Source: JAWKTT01 sp041398965
GTDB lineage: Bacteria > Planctomycetota > Planctomycetia > Planctomycetales > Planctomycetaceae
Assembly: GCA_041398965.1 (NCBI GenBank)
Contig: JAWKTT010000008.1
Coordinates: 62,001 to 126,000, forward strand
Direction of reading: 5' to 3'
DNA: 64,000 nucleotides
This document shows positions 17,848-30,358 of this stretch, piece by piece. The notes below the pieces were generated by a model. It was not told where the DNA came from. It did not search any database and saw nothing but the letters and a program-made list of their open reading frames with translations. Positions within the stretch are counted from its first letter, which is position 1, and every line of letters starts with the position of its first letter. Both the position numbers and the translations under genes were made by a program.

Positions 17848-19497
17848 ATGTCTGCTCCGTATCGTGTGTTGCTGCGTGATAACCTCTCCTCTGCGGCAGT
17901 CGAACTCCTCAAGGGGAGTCCTGAGATTGAAGTGGTCGATGAGCGCGAGCTCGAATTTGACCCGGCTCAGTTGACAGCGGTCTTGCAGACAGTCGATGCA
18001 GTCATCATTCGCAGTAAATGCAAGATGACGCCGGCGATTCTCGAAGGGCAGACGCGGTTGAAGCTGATTGTGCGGGCGGGGGTCGGGGTCGACAACATCG
18101 ATCAACCGGCGGCGACTCGAAATGGGATCATCGTCTCGAACACTCCAGCTGGGAATACGACAAGCACCGCAGAACATGCGATTGCGATGATGATGGCTCT
18201 CTCCCGTAACATCGGTCCGGCATCGAATGTCATGCGGGAAGGGGGTTGGGACCGGAACAAGTATCAGGGGACGCAGGTTGCGGGGAAGACGATCGGCGTT
18301 GTCGGACTGGGGCGGATTGGCCTGGAAGTGGCCCGTCGGTGTCGCGGACTGGAGATGACGGTGCTGGGGTACGATCCGTTTCTGACCGAAGAACGGGCGA
18401 AAGAACTGGGAATTGAGCTGTTTCGCGATATCGATGAACTCGTGAAGCGTTGTCAGTACATCACCGTGCATACCCCGCTGACTGAGCAGACACGCAATTT
18501 GCTGAACGCCGAACGCCTGGCGATGATGCCTCGCGGTGGGCGAGTGATTAACTGTGCTCGTGGCGGGATTGTGGATGAAGAGGCGCTCGCCGATGCGGTG
18601 GAGTCGGGCCATGTGGCGGGGGCGGCGTTGGACGTGTTTGTGAAAGAGCCTCCCGCTGCTGATTCGCGATTGCGAAAACTTCCGCAAATTCTTTGTACAC
18701 CGCACCTTGGGGCATCGACTGATGAGGCCCAGGAGCAGGTGGCCATCGAAGGAGCCGAGATTGTTCAGGCGTTTCTGGTTCGCAACGAGATTCGACATGC
18801 GGTCAACATGGCTCCGGTGTCGGCTCGAGAGATGCAGGGGTTGCGTCCGTACTTGGATTTGGGGTACCGACTGGGCCTGCTGTTGGCTCAGTTGACGCAA
18901 GGGAGGGCACAGCAAGGGGTGCGATTGCATTTCCGAGGCGATGCTGCGTCGCAGCCGGTGAAGTTGATCACCAATGCTTTTACAGCGGGATTGTTGTCCA
19001 GGGCGATGGATGACAGTGTGAATCTGATCAATGCCGAATTTCAGGCTCGGGGGCGAGGGATTGAGATTTCTTCCACCAGTTCCAACGAGATGGGAGCATT
19101 TTCGACATTGGTTACGGCAACCATCGAGACCGATCAGGGGGCTGTCACGGCTGCGGGGACGATGTTTGGCAACGATTTCCTGCGACTCGTACGATTGGAA
19201 GACTACCAGATGGACGCCTATCTCGATGGGACAATGCTGGTTTATCGACACCGTGATGTTCCCGGTTTGATTGGTGCGATCGGGACGGTCTTCGGGAAAT
19301 ATGGGGTCAACATTTCGCATTTGGCGTTGGGGCGTGAACGGAATGAGCCGGGGGGGAACGCGATTGCGGTGCTTAATGTCGACAATGACCCATCAGAGGA
19401 AGCAATGTGCGAGATTTCGGGGCATCCGAACGTAACCGGTTTGCAGTTGGTACACCTTCCGAAGGCGGGAGCCCCTTTGCCATGGTTTGGTTTGTAG
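17848..19497 (+). CDS. serA: D-3-phosphoglycerate dehydrogenase, long form with ACT domain
   Basis: The start is ATG 17848 (MSAPYRVLLRDNLSSAAVEL); the longer open frame upstream lies in the leader. At 549 aa it is the long type. The substrate- and NAD-binding domains (1-320) show VRAGVGVDNIDQPAATRNG, VVGLGRIGLEVARR, NCARGGIVDEEAL (catalytic Arg) and CTPHLGASTDEAQ (catalytic His). An intervening ASB domain (about 330-460) is followed by a C-terminal ACT domain (PGLIGAIGTVFGKYGVNISH), which in relatives binds serine for feedback control. It makes the first committed step of serine synthesis. It is probably monocistronic. Confidence 0.95.
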   Translation: MSAPYRVLLRDNLSSAAVELLKGSPEIEVVDERELEFDPAQLTAVLQTVDAVIIRSKCKMTPAILEGQTRLKLIVRAGVGVDNIDQPAATRNGIIVSNTPAGNTTSTAEHAIAMMMALSRNIGPASNVMREGGWDRNKYQGTQVAGKTIGVVGLGRIGLEVARRCRGLEMTVLGYDPFLTEERAKELGIELFRDIDELVKRCQYITVHTPLTEQTRNLLNAERLAMMPRGGRVINCARGGIVDEEALADAVESGHVAGAALDVFVKEPPAADSRLRKLPQILCTPHLGASTDEAQEQVAIEGAEIVQAFLVRNEIRHAVNMAPVSAREMQGLRPYLDLGYRLGLLLAQLTQGRAQQGVRLHFRGDAASQPVKLITNAFTAGLLSRAMDDSVNLINAEFQARGRGIEISSTSSNEMGAFSTLVTATIETDQGAVTAAGTMFGNDFLRLVRLEDYQMDAYLDGTMLVYRHRDVPGLIGAIGTVFGKYGVNISHLALGRERNEPGGNAIAVLNVDNDPSEEAMCEISGHPNVTGLQLVHLPKAGAPLPWFGL

Positions 19498-19710
19498 TCG
19501 CCCGTTGGGATGGTGATGTTGGACTTTGACACAAGGGGGTGTCTGAGGGGTTGCAGACAGGGGGGGCTGCACTCTATAGTTCGCGACTTGATGTCGATCG
19601 GGTTGTTTGAATCCGAAAAAGTCAGGAAAACGTGGTTGTCAAGTCATCGCGAACCTTGATTGCCCAGCGGCTGTCGCTACCATCAGCGGCTTCCACAAGC
19701 CGGTGGGACT

Positions 19711-19782
19711 GCTAGCGTAGCTCAACGGTAGAGCTCCGGTTTTGTAAACCGGGGGTTGTGGGTTCAAATCCCTCCGCTAGCT
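19711..19782 (+). tRNA. tRNA-Thr (TGT)
   Basis: The cloverleaf folds with acceptor GCTAGCG/CGCTAGC, D-stem GCTC/GAGC and anticodon stem CCGGT/ACCGG around TTTGTAA, so the anticodon is TGT. The T-arm GTGGG-TTCAAAT-CCCTC has one T-T mismatch. CCA is not encoded. It is first of four tRNAs leading into tuf. Confidence 0.93.
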
Positions 19783-19902
19783 TTTGTTTGAAACTGCGAA
19801 GTTTTGCGGCGAAGAAGGTGTTGGAAGTTGTGGTTTCGGTTTGTGGATCGGAATTGCACGTCAGGGTTGCGAAGGGGTGGTTTTTGCGGAAGAGTGATTG
19901 AC

Positions 19903-19984
19903 GGGGGTGTACCCGAGTGGCCAAAGGGGCCAGACTGTAAATCTGGTGGCACAGCCTTCGGAGGTTCGAATCCTCCCACCCCCA
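19903..19984 (+). tRNA. tRNA-Tyr (GTA)
   Basis: The acceptor is GGGGGTG/CACCCCC with discriminator A. The anticodon arm is CCAGACTGTAAATCTGG (anticodon GTA), followed by the long variable arm expected of class II tRNA-Tyr (TGGCACAGCCTTC). The T-arm is GGAGGTTCGAATCCTCC. At 82 nt it is a normal class II length. Confidence 0.95.
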
Positions 19985-20062
19985 CTCCCTCGGGTAGACC
20001 TTGGTCTGGCTGAGGGGAAAGAGTTGTTTGAGTTGAGTGTTGCGTGAAAACTTGGGGCGTCT

Positions 20063-20133
<71 letters not shown>

Positions 20134-20256
20134 CTTGGTGAGTGGAAAGGTTGTGTTGAGGTTTTGTTGGAGTGAGTTGAGTTTGGGTTGGCTTGCCGCT
20201 GGTGATTCCGATTTGTTGGCGTGGAGTTCGCGAGTGTTGCGGGTCGGTCCGGTTGT

Positions 20257-20329
<73 letters not shown>

Positions 20330-20472
20330 TACCGGCTTGTCCGGTGTGAGTGTGTCGGTGGGGTGTTCCTTCGACTCCCTCACCGGGGTTGAGTGTTTCT
20401 AGTTCCCTAGTATGGCCCATTTCGGGTCGTCGCATTCCTCACCGTGTACACCGGGAGGTTGGAGTAAAAGTC

Positions 20473-21669
20473 ATGGCGAAGGAAGTCTTTCAGAGAACAA
20501 AACCACACGTAAACGTTGGAACCATTGGGCACATCGACCATGGCAAGACGACTTTGACGGCGGCCTTGTTGGCAGTGCAGACCGGTAAGGGTCTGGCGAA
20601 GTTCAAGAGTTATGCCGATATCGCCAAGGGTGGTACGGTTCGTGATGCCACCAAGACGGTGACCATTGCTGTGTCGCACGTCGAGTACGAGTCGGAAACT
20701 CGTCACTATGCACACATCGACTGCCCTGGTCACGCGGATTATATTAAGAACATGATCACCGGTGCTGCTCAGATGGACGGCGCCATTCTCGTGGTCTCGG
20801 CTGCAGACGGGCCGATGCCGCAGACTCGTGAGCACATTCTTCTTGCTCGCCAGGTGAACGTTCCTGCTCTGGTTGTGTTTCTGAATAAGTGCGACCTTGT
20901 CGACGATGCTGAGTTGCTCGAGTTGGTCGAAATGGAAGTTCGCGAACTGTTGTCGAAGTATGACTTCCCTGGCGATGACATCGTCGTGGTGAAGGGGTCG
21001 GCGAAGCCGGCTCTCGACAGCCCGACTGATCCGGTCGCCAACGCCTGTATCGGCGAGTTGATGGATGCCCTGGATGCCAATATTCCAGAGCCGGCCCGTG
21101 AAGCCGACAAGCCGTTCCTGATGGCTATCGAAGACGTCTTCTCGATTGCTGGTCGTGGAACGGTGGTGACCGGTCGTATTGAAAAGGGTGTCATTAAGGT
21201 TGGTGAAAAGGTTCAGATCATCGGCTTGGCTGACACTCAAGAGACAACCTGTACTGGCGTTGAAATGTTCCAGAAGACCATGAATGAAGGGATGGCTGGC
21301 GATAACGTCGGGATTCTTCTTCGTGGTACCGGTAAGGATGACGTGCAGCGTGGTCAGGTCTTGGCGAAGCCAGGGTCGATCAAGCCGCACACGAAGTTTG
21401 AAGCTGAAGTTTACGTCTTGAGCAAGGAGGAAGGTGGTCGTAAGACCCCATTCTTCAGCGGATATCGTCCTCAGTTCTACTTCCGGACCACTGACGTGAC
21501 CGGTGCGGTGACGTTGCTGGGTGGAGCAGAAATGTGTATGCCAGGCGACAACGTCAAGTTGGAAGTGGAGATGGGTAAGCCCGTCGCTATGGAAGATGGC
21601 GTTCGCTTCGCTATTCGTGAAGGCGGCCGGACCGTTGGTTCGGGGATTGTTACCAAGATCATTGCCTAG
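20473..21669 (+). CDS. tuf: Elongation factor Tu
   Basis: The protein is 398 aa from ATG 20473 with GGAG 9 nt upstream. GTPase motifs are GHIDHGKTT (19-27), DCPGHADY (83-90) and NKCD. Domains 2 and 3 are complete (GRGTVVTGRIEKGVIKVGEK; PFFSGYRPQFYFRTTDVTG). The switch I effector loop is unusual: where most EF-Tu have RGITI it reads TVRDATKTVTIAVSHVEYE (residues 55-73). The Mg-binding Thr position is kept (VTI) but Arg-Gly is replaced. EF-Tu delivers aminoacyl-tRNA to the ribosome. It follows four tRNA genes, as in the E. coli tufB operon. Confidence 0.98.
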   Translation: MAKEVFQRTKPHVNVGTIGHIDHGKTTLTAALLAVQTGKGLAKFKSYADIAKGGTVRDATKTVTIAVSHVEYESETRHYAHIDCPGHADYIKNMITGAAQMDGAILVVSAADGPMPQTREHILLARQVNVPALVVFLNKCDLVDDAELLELVEMEVRELLSKYDFPGDDIVVVKGSAKPALDSPTDPVANACIGELMDALDANIPEPAREADKPFLMAIEDVFSIAGRGTVVTGRIEKGVIKVGEKVQIIGLADTQETTCTGVEMFQKTMNEGMAGDNVGILLRGTGKDDVQRGQVLAKPGSIKPHTKFEAEVYVLSKEEGGRKTPFFSGYRPQFYFRTTDVTGAVTLLGGAEMCMPGDNVKLEVEMGKPVAMEDGVRFAIREGGRTVGSGIVTKIIA

Positions 21670-21752
21670 TTTTTGGCGGAACTTGGTGTGTTAGAGTGTT
21701 GTTGAGTGGTTTGTGCAGTGGCGATGTTCGTCGCTGAGTTTCGGATTTGCCT

Positions 21753-21795
21753 CCGATCTCCGTCCTGTCTTATCGGGGCGGAGATCGGTTTTGTT
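21753..21795 (+). terminator. Rho-independent terminator after tuf
   Basis: CCGATCTCCG (21753-21762) pairs perfectly with CGGAGATCGG (21779-21788), followed by TTTTGTT. It lies 84 nt after the tuf stop and about 20 nt before rpmG, so it may be partial, attenuating readthrough into the downstream ribosomal genes. Confidence 0.85.
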
Positions 21796-21816
21796 CAACA
21801 GGTGAGGGTGTCTCTC

Positions 21817-21972
21817 ATGGCCCGCGAGTATGTCTGGCTGGAGTGTACCGAGTGTAGCAGTCGGAATTACCGTACTCCGAAGGAGATGCGGGGGACCGAG
21901 CGCTTGGAGTTGAAAAAGTACTGTCGTGAGCAGCGGCAGCATACTGTGCACAAAGAGTCGCGCAAGAAATAG
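21817..21972 (+). CDS. rpmG: 50S ribosomal protein L33
   Basis: The protein is 51 aa from ATG 21817: MAREYVWLECTECSSRNYRT, then a basic Cys-containing C-terminus (KKYCREQRQHTVHKESRKK). Only the first CxxC (ECTEC) and a later single Cys are present, so this is a variant of the zinc-ribbon form. bL33 binds near the ribosomal E site. Its place between tuf and tRNA-Trp/secE is the standard gene order. Confidence 0.95.
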   Translation: MAREYVWLECTECSSRNYRTPKEMRGTERLELKKYCREQRQHTVHKESRKK

Positions 21973-22021
21973 TGGCTCGGTGTTGGTGTTTTATCTCGGC
22001 TGGTTGCTGGGATGGAGGCCT

Positions 22022-22094
<73 letters not shown>

Positions 22095-22232
22095 TTTGTT
22101 GGCTGCCCCGTGTGGTGACCTGGAAGGTTTGTGAGATGATCTGTGGCGGTCTCCGTTGGCCTTGGTGTCTGCGGCGAGTAATGGTCGTCACGCAAGGAAG
22201 TCCCGCGAGCGGCAACGATTGACTAGGACAGG

Positions 22233-22673
22233 ATGAACACGATGGCACGAGCCAGTGAACAGCGGACGTTCGCCGGAGAACTTCTCTCGGCAACGCAATA
22301 CAAGCGGAATCAAGGTCGCATGACGCGACGACTTACGGGCATTGCCGTGGCGGTCGTGGTGTTACTCGCCTGTTGGCGGTTGCAGGTCGTCGTCTTGGCA
22401 AATCGTCCGGATGTCGTCAAGTATGGTGTCACGTTTGGTTTGGGCCTTGCGGGTTTGTGGTTTGCCTATCGATTGGTGAATTACCCAAAGTTCGCCGACT
22501 TTTTGGTGTCGGTCGAGGCAGAAATGGACAAGGTCTCCTGGGCATCGAAGGAGTACCTGATTCGAGCGACTGGCGTGGTGTTGGGGACGATGGGACTGTT
22601 GGCAGCGTTTCTGTTGGTTTGTGATCTCGTATGGCGTACGCTGTTCGGGTGGGTTGGTTTTCTGCGGATTTGA
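22233..22673 (+). CDS. secE: Preprotein translocase subunit SecE
   Basis: The protein is 146 aa from ATG 22233 (AGGA 7 nt upstream), longer than the minimal one-helix SecE. Two hydrophobic segments precede the conserved amphipathic part (about 30-52 and 65-85). The conserved EMDKVSWASKEYLIRATGVV stretch is followed by the essential C-terminal helix (LGTMGLLAAFLLVCDLVWRT). SecE clamps SecY in the inner membrane. The three-helix arrangement resembles that of E. coli SecE. It is followed by nusG as usual. Confidence 0.93.
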   Translation: MNTMARASEQRTFAGELLSATQYKRNQGRMTRRLTGIAVAVVVLLACWRLQVVVLANRPDVVKYGVTFGLGLAGLWFAYRLVNYPKFADFLVSVEAEMDKVSWASKEYLIRATGVVLGTMGLLAAFLLVCDLVWRTLFGWVGFLRI

Positions 22674-22787
22674 TAGGTTTCAGTGTGGAGATTCGGGGTG
22701 TCTCTTCTCTTCGGTTCACGACGCGAGCCAAAGATTGTTTGAAAACGTCCCGTTAGACGGTTGCAATTCCGCGTCGTACTTCTCAAG

Positions 22788-23387
22788 ATGCCCGATTCGA
22801 TGAACGACAACGACCCCACAGTTCCCGGTGCAGCAATCGAACCCGCAGAAATGCAGTGGTACGTGCTGAAGGTTCAGACGAATCGGGAGCGATCGATCAA
22901 GGATTCGCTTGTTCGCCGGATTAAGATGGAAGGGATGCAGGAGTTTTTTAAGGAAATCCTCATTCCAACAGAGAAGGTCGTAGAAACAAAGGGTGGAAAG
23001 CGAAAGGTTCGGGAGCAGAAGTTGTATCCCGGATACATGATGGTGGAGATGCGACTGACCGACGAGAGTTGGCATCTGGTGCGGTCGACCAACGGTGTTG
23101 GAGACTTTACCGGGGCGGCCGGTAAACCGGTTCCGATGCAGCAACATGAGGTTGAGCGGCTCTTCGCGGCGACTCAGGTTGGGGTTGAGCCGGAAGAGGA
23201 GAAGGTGCAGGTTAAGTTTCATGTTGCCGTCGGTGATGTGGTGAAGGTGAAGGAGGGGCCCTTCGAGAGCTTCGAGGGGTCTGTTGATTCGCTGGATGCG
23301 GGGACTGGTAAAGTGAAGGTGTTGATTGAGATTTTTGGGCGGTCAACCGAGGTGGAGCTGGAGCACTGGCAGGTTGAGAAGGCTTAG
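22788..23387 (+). CDS. nusG: Transcription termination/antitermination factor NusG
   Basis: The protein is 199 aa from ATG 22788; ATG 22800 is an alternative 4 residues in, and neither has a clear Shine-Dalgarno. The NGN domain begins MQWYVLKVQTNRERSIKDSL and includes LYPGYMMVEMRLTDESWHLV. The C-terminal KOW domain is VGDVVKVKEGPFESFEGSVD. NusG binds RNA polymerase and links it to Rho or to the ribosome. The first about 24 residues are an acidic, Pro-rich extension. Confidence 0.95.
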   Translation: MPDSMNDNDPTVPGAAIEPAEMQWYVLKVQTNRERSIKDSLVRRIKMEGMQEFFKEILIPTEKVVETKGGKRKVREQKLYPGYMMVEMRLTDESWHLVRSTNGVGDFTGAAGKPVPMQQHEVERLFAATQVGVEPEEEKVQVKFHVAVGDVVKVKEGPFESFEGSVDSLDAGTGKVKVLIEIFGRSTEVELEHWQVEKA

Positions 23388-23459
23388 TGGCGTGTGAGTT
23401 AGCGGATTGTTTCCCTGGTGTGAAAACATTTGGCGTCGTTGCCAGTAAGAGTTAGAAAC

Positions 23460-23888
23460 ATGGCGAAGAAGCAGGTTGTCAAGGAGATCAAGGTTCAGGT
23501 TCCGGGTGGTCAGGCGACCCCGGCGCCTCCTGTTGGTACCGCATTGGGTCCGCACGGTGTGAACATTGGTCAGTTTGTTCAGCAGTTCAACGAGAAGACT
23601 CGTGAGCTGAATGGCATGATCGTGCCGGTTGTGATTACGGTTTATAATGACCGTTCCTTTGAGTTTTCGATCAAGAGTCCACCCGCTGCGGTGTTGTTGA
23701 AGAAGGCGGCTCAGATTGCCAAGGGGGCGTCAAATCCTCGCACACAGAAGGTTGGGGTTGTTTCTCGCGATCAGCTCGTTGAGATTGCCAAGACGAAGAT
23801 GGCTGACCTCAATGCCTCGAATGTTGACCATGCGGTTCGGATTATTGCTGGGACGGCGCGGAGTATGGGGATTCAGGTTGTGGATTAA
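23460..23888 (+). CDS. rplK: 50S ribosomal protein L11
   Basis: The protein is 142 aa from ATG 23460. Conserved parts include QATPAPPVGTALGPHGVNI (the Pro-rich thiostrepton-site loop), FCQ-equivalent QFVQQFNEKT and the C-terminal RNA-binding domain (KMADLNASNVDHAVRIIAGT). uL11 forms the GTPase-associated stalk base on 23S rRNA. It begins the rplKAJL set. Confidence 0.97.
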   Translation: MAKKQVVKEIKVQVPGGQATPAPPVGTALGPHGVNIGQFVQQFNEKTRELNGMIVPVVITVYNDRSFEFSIKSPPAAVLLKKAAQIAKGASNPRTQKVGVVSRDQLVEIAKTKMADLNASNVDHAVRIIAGTARSMGIQVVD

Positions 23889-23955
23889 TGGTTGGTGTTT
23901 GTGGCTGGTGGTGAATTGTGGTGGGTTGGTTGATTTTGTTTTGTAGGTGTATGTG

Positions 23956-24663
23956 ATGCCGAAGATGTCAAAGCGGATGCGATTCCTGAGTGGTGCGGTC
24001 GCCGATCTTCAGCCTATGGGGTTGGGTGAGGCTGTCGCTCTGCTTCAGTCTTTGGAAACAAAGCTTCCCAAGGGTGTGAAGCCGAGTCGGGCTGATCAGA
24101 CGGTGGAGATTGCTGTGCGATTGGGGATTGATCCTCGGCATGCTGATCAGATTGTCCGTGGTTCGATCGTCTATCCGCATGGTATTGGGAAGACGCAGCG
24201 AGTGTTGGTTTTCTGTCAGGGGCCGAATGTTCAATTGGCGGAGGCTGCTGGTGCAGACTTTGTTGGTGGCAAAGAGCTTGCTGAAAAGGTTAAGGATGGC
24301 TGGACGGACTTCGATGTCGCGATTGCCACTCCAGACATGATGGGTGTGGTCGGTCCACTCGGCCGTGTGCTCGGTCCCCGTGGATTGATGCCATCGCCAA
24401 AGGCGGGGACCGTGACACAGGACGTCTCGACGGTCGTTTCGGAGTACAAGGCGGGTAAGGTGGAGTTTCGTTGCGACGATGCCGGGATCGTGCATTGCAT
24501 GGTTGGTAAGATGTCGTTCGCACCTGAGGCGTTGCTGGATAACGCCAATGCTCTGTTGGCGTTGGTGCGACAGTTGAAGCCTCAGTCGTCTCGTGGTCAG
24601 TATGTTAAGAGTGTGACTTTGACGGCCACCCAGATGCCGGGTGTCCCTGTTGTGGCGATCTAG
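23956..24663 (+). CDS. rplA: 50S ribosomal protein L1
   Basis: The start is ATG 23956 (MPKMSKRMRFLSGAV), matching the family, rather than GTG 23947; 235 aa. Diagnostic motifs are ADQTVEIAVRLGIDPRHADQ, RGSIVYPHGIGKTQRVLVF, GPLGRVLGPRGLMPSPKAGT and FRCDDAGIVHCMVGKMSF. uL1 shapes the mobile stalk at the E site and in many bacteria represses its own operon by binding mRNA; no target site was identified here. Confidence 0.97.
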   Translation: MPKMSKRMRFLSGAVADLQPMGLGEAVALLQSLETKLPKGVKPSRADQTVEIAVRLGIDPRHADQIVRGSIVYPHGIGKTQRVLVFCQGPNVQLAEAAGADFVGGKELAEKVKDGWTDFDVAIATPDMMGVVGPLGRVLGPRGLMPSPKAGTVTQDVSTVVSEYKAGKVEFRCDDAGIVHCMVGKMSFAPEALLDNANALLALVRQLKPQSSRGQYVKSVTLTATQMPGVPVVAI

Positions 24664-24804
24664 TTGGTTCTAGTTGGCGATGGGGTGGTTGGTCTGTTGG
24701 CCGATCGGGGTGCGAAAGTGTTGGTGGAGTTCGAGTGAGCCTGGCTGGTCCAATGGGATGGCGGGCGATTCATGTGGACAGTGGTTTCCAGGCGGTAGGT
24801 TGCG

Positions 24805-25359
24805 ATGAGTAAAGTAGTTAAAGAGTTGGTCATCAGTGAGATGGAGCGTCGACTCGGTGCAAATCGGGACGTGCTCGTTATCGACTTTTCTGCTGTCGAG
24901 GGGGTCAAGGCCAACGAAGTGCGGTTGGCTCTTCAGGCTCGTGGTGTCACGCTGCTGGGTGTGAAGAACAGCTTGGCTCGCAAGGTGCTCGGCGTTCCTG
25001 GGATGGAAAAGATTCTTGCCGGTCCCTCGACATTGGTGTGGGGTGGCGAGGATATTGTCGCGTTGTCGAAGGAGATGACGGCATGGGCGAAGCAAGTTGA
25101 CAAGCTGGAGATCAAAGGGGCCACGGTTGACGGTCAGGCTGTGGACGCCAATGGCGTCGTCGAGCTGAGCAAGAGCCCGGGCCGCGTTGAGTTGATTTCT
25201 CAGATTGCTGGTTTGATTCTCAGCCCAGGTGCCCGTTTGGCTGCTGCGATGTTGGGACCTGGTGGTAAGCTGGCGGCTCAGTTGAAGACTCTGTCGACTG
25301 GTGATGGGGCAGGTGAGGGGGAGGCGTCTGCGGCCGAAGAGCCAGCAACCGCCGAATAA
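24805..25359 (+). CDS. rplJ: 50S ribosomal protein L10
   Basis: The protein is 184 aa, starting at ATG 24805 (MSKVVKELVISEMERRLG). uL10 features are LVIDFSAVEGVKANEVRLAL, LLGVKNSLARKVL and a C-terminal helix for L7/L12 binding, ending in an acidic Ala/Glu tail longer than usual. It anchors the L7/L12 dimers to the ribosome. The 141-nt gap before it is the usual place for L10-mediated control, but no specific fold was verified. Confidence 0.96.
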   Translation: MSKVVKELVISEMERRLGANRDVLVIDFSAVEGVKANEVRLALQARGVTLLGVKNSLARKVLGVPGMEKILAGPSTLVWGGEDIVALSKEMTAWAKQVDKLEIKGATVDGQAVDANGVVELSKSPGRVELISQIAGLILSPGARLAAAMLGPGGKLAAQLKTLSTGDGAGEGEASAAEEPATAE

Positions 25360-25537
25360 GTGCAGTTTGAGGGAAGCGTTCGACGCAGGGGAATTGGCGG
25401 CGAGCCGTTGCGGAGTTTTGGGAGTTTTTTGTTGTCGATGGGTGGGGTGCCTGTCGCAGAGTTTACGAATACAGACTTTTCCGTCACACTGGGTATCGTG
25501 CCTGAGTGGCGGCCTTTTCCACGGGAGATGAAGAACG

Positions 25538-25963
25538 ATGTCTACTGCTGAAGCATGTGATGCCCCTGCGAAGGATTTTGACGCTGCAACCAAGGGGCTC
25601 GGAGATCAAATTGTTGGTCTGACGTTGCTCCAGGCTAAGGCGCTGGCTGATTATCTGAAGGAAGTCCACGGCATTGAGCCAGCCGGCGGTGGCGTGATGG
25701 TGGCTGCTGCCGCTACGAATGACGGCGGCGGTGCTGCTGCTGTTGAAGAGAAGACGGACTTTGACGTCATCCTGGCGGGCTTCGGTGAGAACAAGATCGG
25801 TGTGATCAAGGCGGTTCGCTCGATCACCGGTTTGGGCTTGAAAGAAGCCAAGGACCTTGTGGAAGGGGTGCCGAAGCCGATTAAGCAGGGTGTTGATAAG
25901 GCGGAAGCTGACAAGCTCAAGAAAGAGCTAGAAGAAGCTGGTGCCAAGGTTGAGTTGAAGTAA
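25538..25963 (+). CDS. rplL: 50S ribosomal protein L7/L12
   Basis: The protein is 141 aa. It has an N-terminal extension of about 20 residues (STAEACDAPAKDFDAATKGL) before the dimerisation domain (LGDQIVGLTLLQAKALADYL), an Ala/Gly hinge, and the conserved C-terminal domain (EKTDFDVILAGFGENKIGVI; GLGLKEAKDLVEGVPKPIKQ). The extension makes it longer than the typical 120-130 aa. It recruits translation factors to the ribosome. Confidence 0.97.
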   Translation: MSTAEACDAPAKDFDAATKGLGDQIVGLTLLQAKALADYLKEVHGIEPAGGGVMVAAAATNDGGGAAAVEEKTDFDVILAGFGENKIGVIKAVRSITGLGLKEAKDLVEGVPKPIKQGVDKAEADKLKKELEEAGAKVELK

Positions 25964-25976
25964 CGCGAATTCATTG

Positions 25977-26006
25977 CCGGCCGAGCTTCCTGGGAAGCTC
26001 GGCTGG
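25977..26006 (+). promoter_or_regulatory. Strong hairpin between rplL and rpoB (attenuator or processing site)
   Basis: CCGGCCGAGCTTCC (25977-25990) pairs with GGAAGCTCGGCTGG (25993-26006), 14 bp with one G-U pair, starting 13 nt after the rplL stop. There is no U-run, so simple intrinsic termination is unlikely. In E. coli an attenuator and an RNase III site occupy this interval; an analogous role is inference. The remaining 459 nt up to rpoB at 26466 contain nothing else I can name and may include an rpoBC promoter. Confidence 0.6.
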
Positions 26007-26465
26007 TGGTGTCGGCAGTCTCACACGGAGTGGTGAGGTTGTTCTGTGTCGGCTGTGTCGGCGTTTAGTTAGCACAGCAGACGTTACGTTCAAGCCATCC
26101 GCGACCGGGAGGGGCCGGATTGAGGGAGTGGCAAGGAAACCTCATTGATGTTCAGAAATCGACGAGTTGGCTCGCTCGACCGCTGACGGTGTGTTCACCG
26201 ATCGGCGGTAGTCGTGTTTCCCTCGGGTGCTTTGGACGTCTGGTGGTAAACCGCTCCTCACGATGGGTGGTCTCTGGATTGATTCTTGCGTCAAGTCGTG
26301 TGGTTGCACGAACGGTGGCAAGGGTCGTTCGATTCGGAGAAGCCGTCGGGCTGACTGATTTGTGCGTCGTGTTTCACACTGATTGGTCTCACGCTTCTTG
26401 TTTCTTAGGTTCCGGGCGCATTGCTCGTGGACTTGGTCAGGTCTCTCTGCAAAGAGTTGCTACGC

Positions 26466-30185
<3,720 letters not shown>

Positions 30186-30358
30186 CAGTTGTTATGCCTT
30201 GTCGAGAGGCCGTCTTTGAGCGACGCGGTCTCTGGCAGAAACGGGCATAGCTCTTGGTGGTAATGCATTTGCTGTGTCGATCTCGCTGTGAAAGCGTTGT
30301 AAGAAACAAACAGGGCGACCCGCCCTTTCCAGAACCTTAATACCCACGGGACACTCTC

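Noticed and set aside
17737..19320. 527-aa open frame antisense to serA
   Set aside because: It lies wholly over serA, which has complete catalytic motifs, and its translation is Arg/His/Ser-rich without family features.
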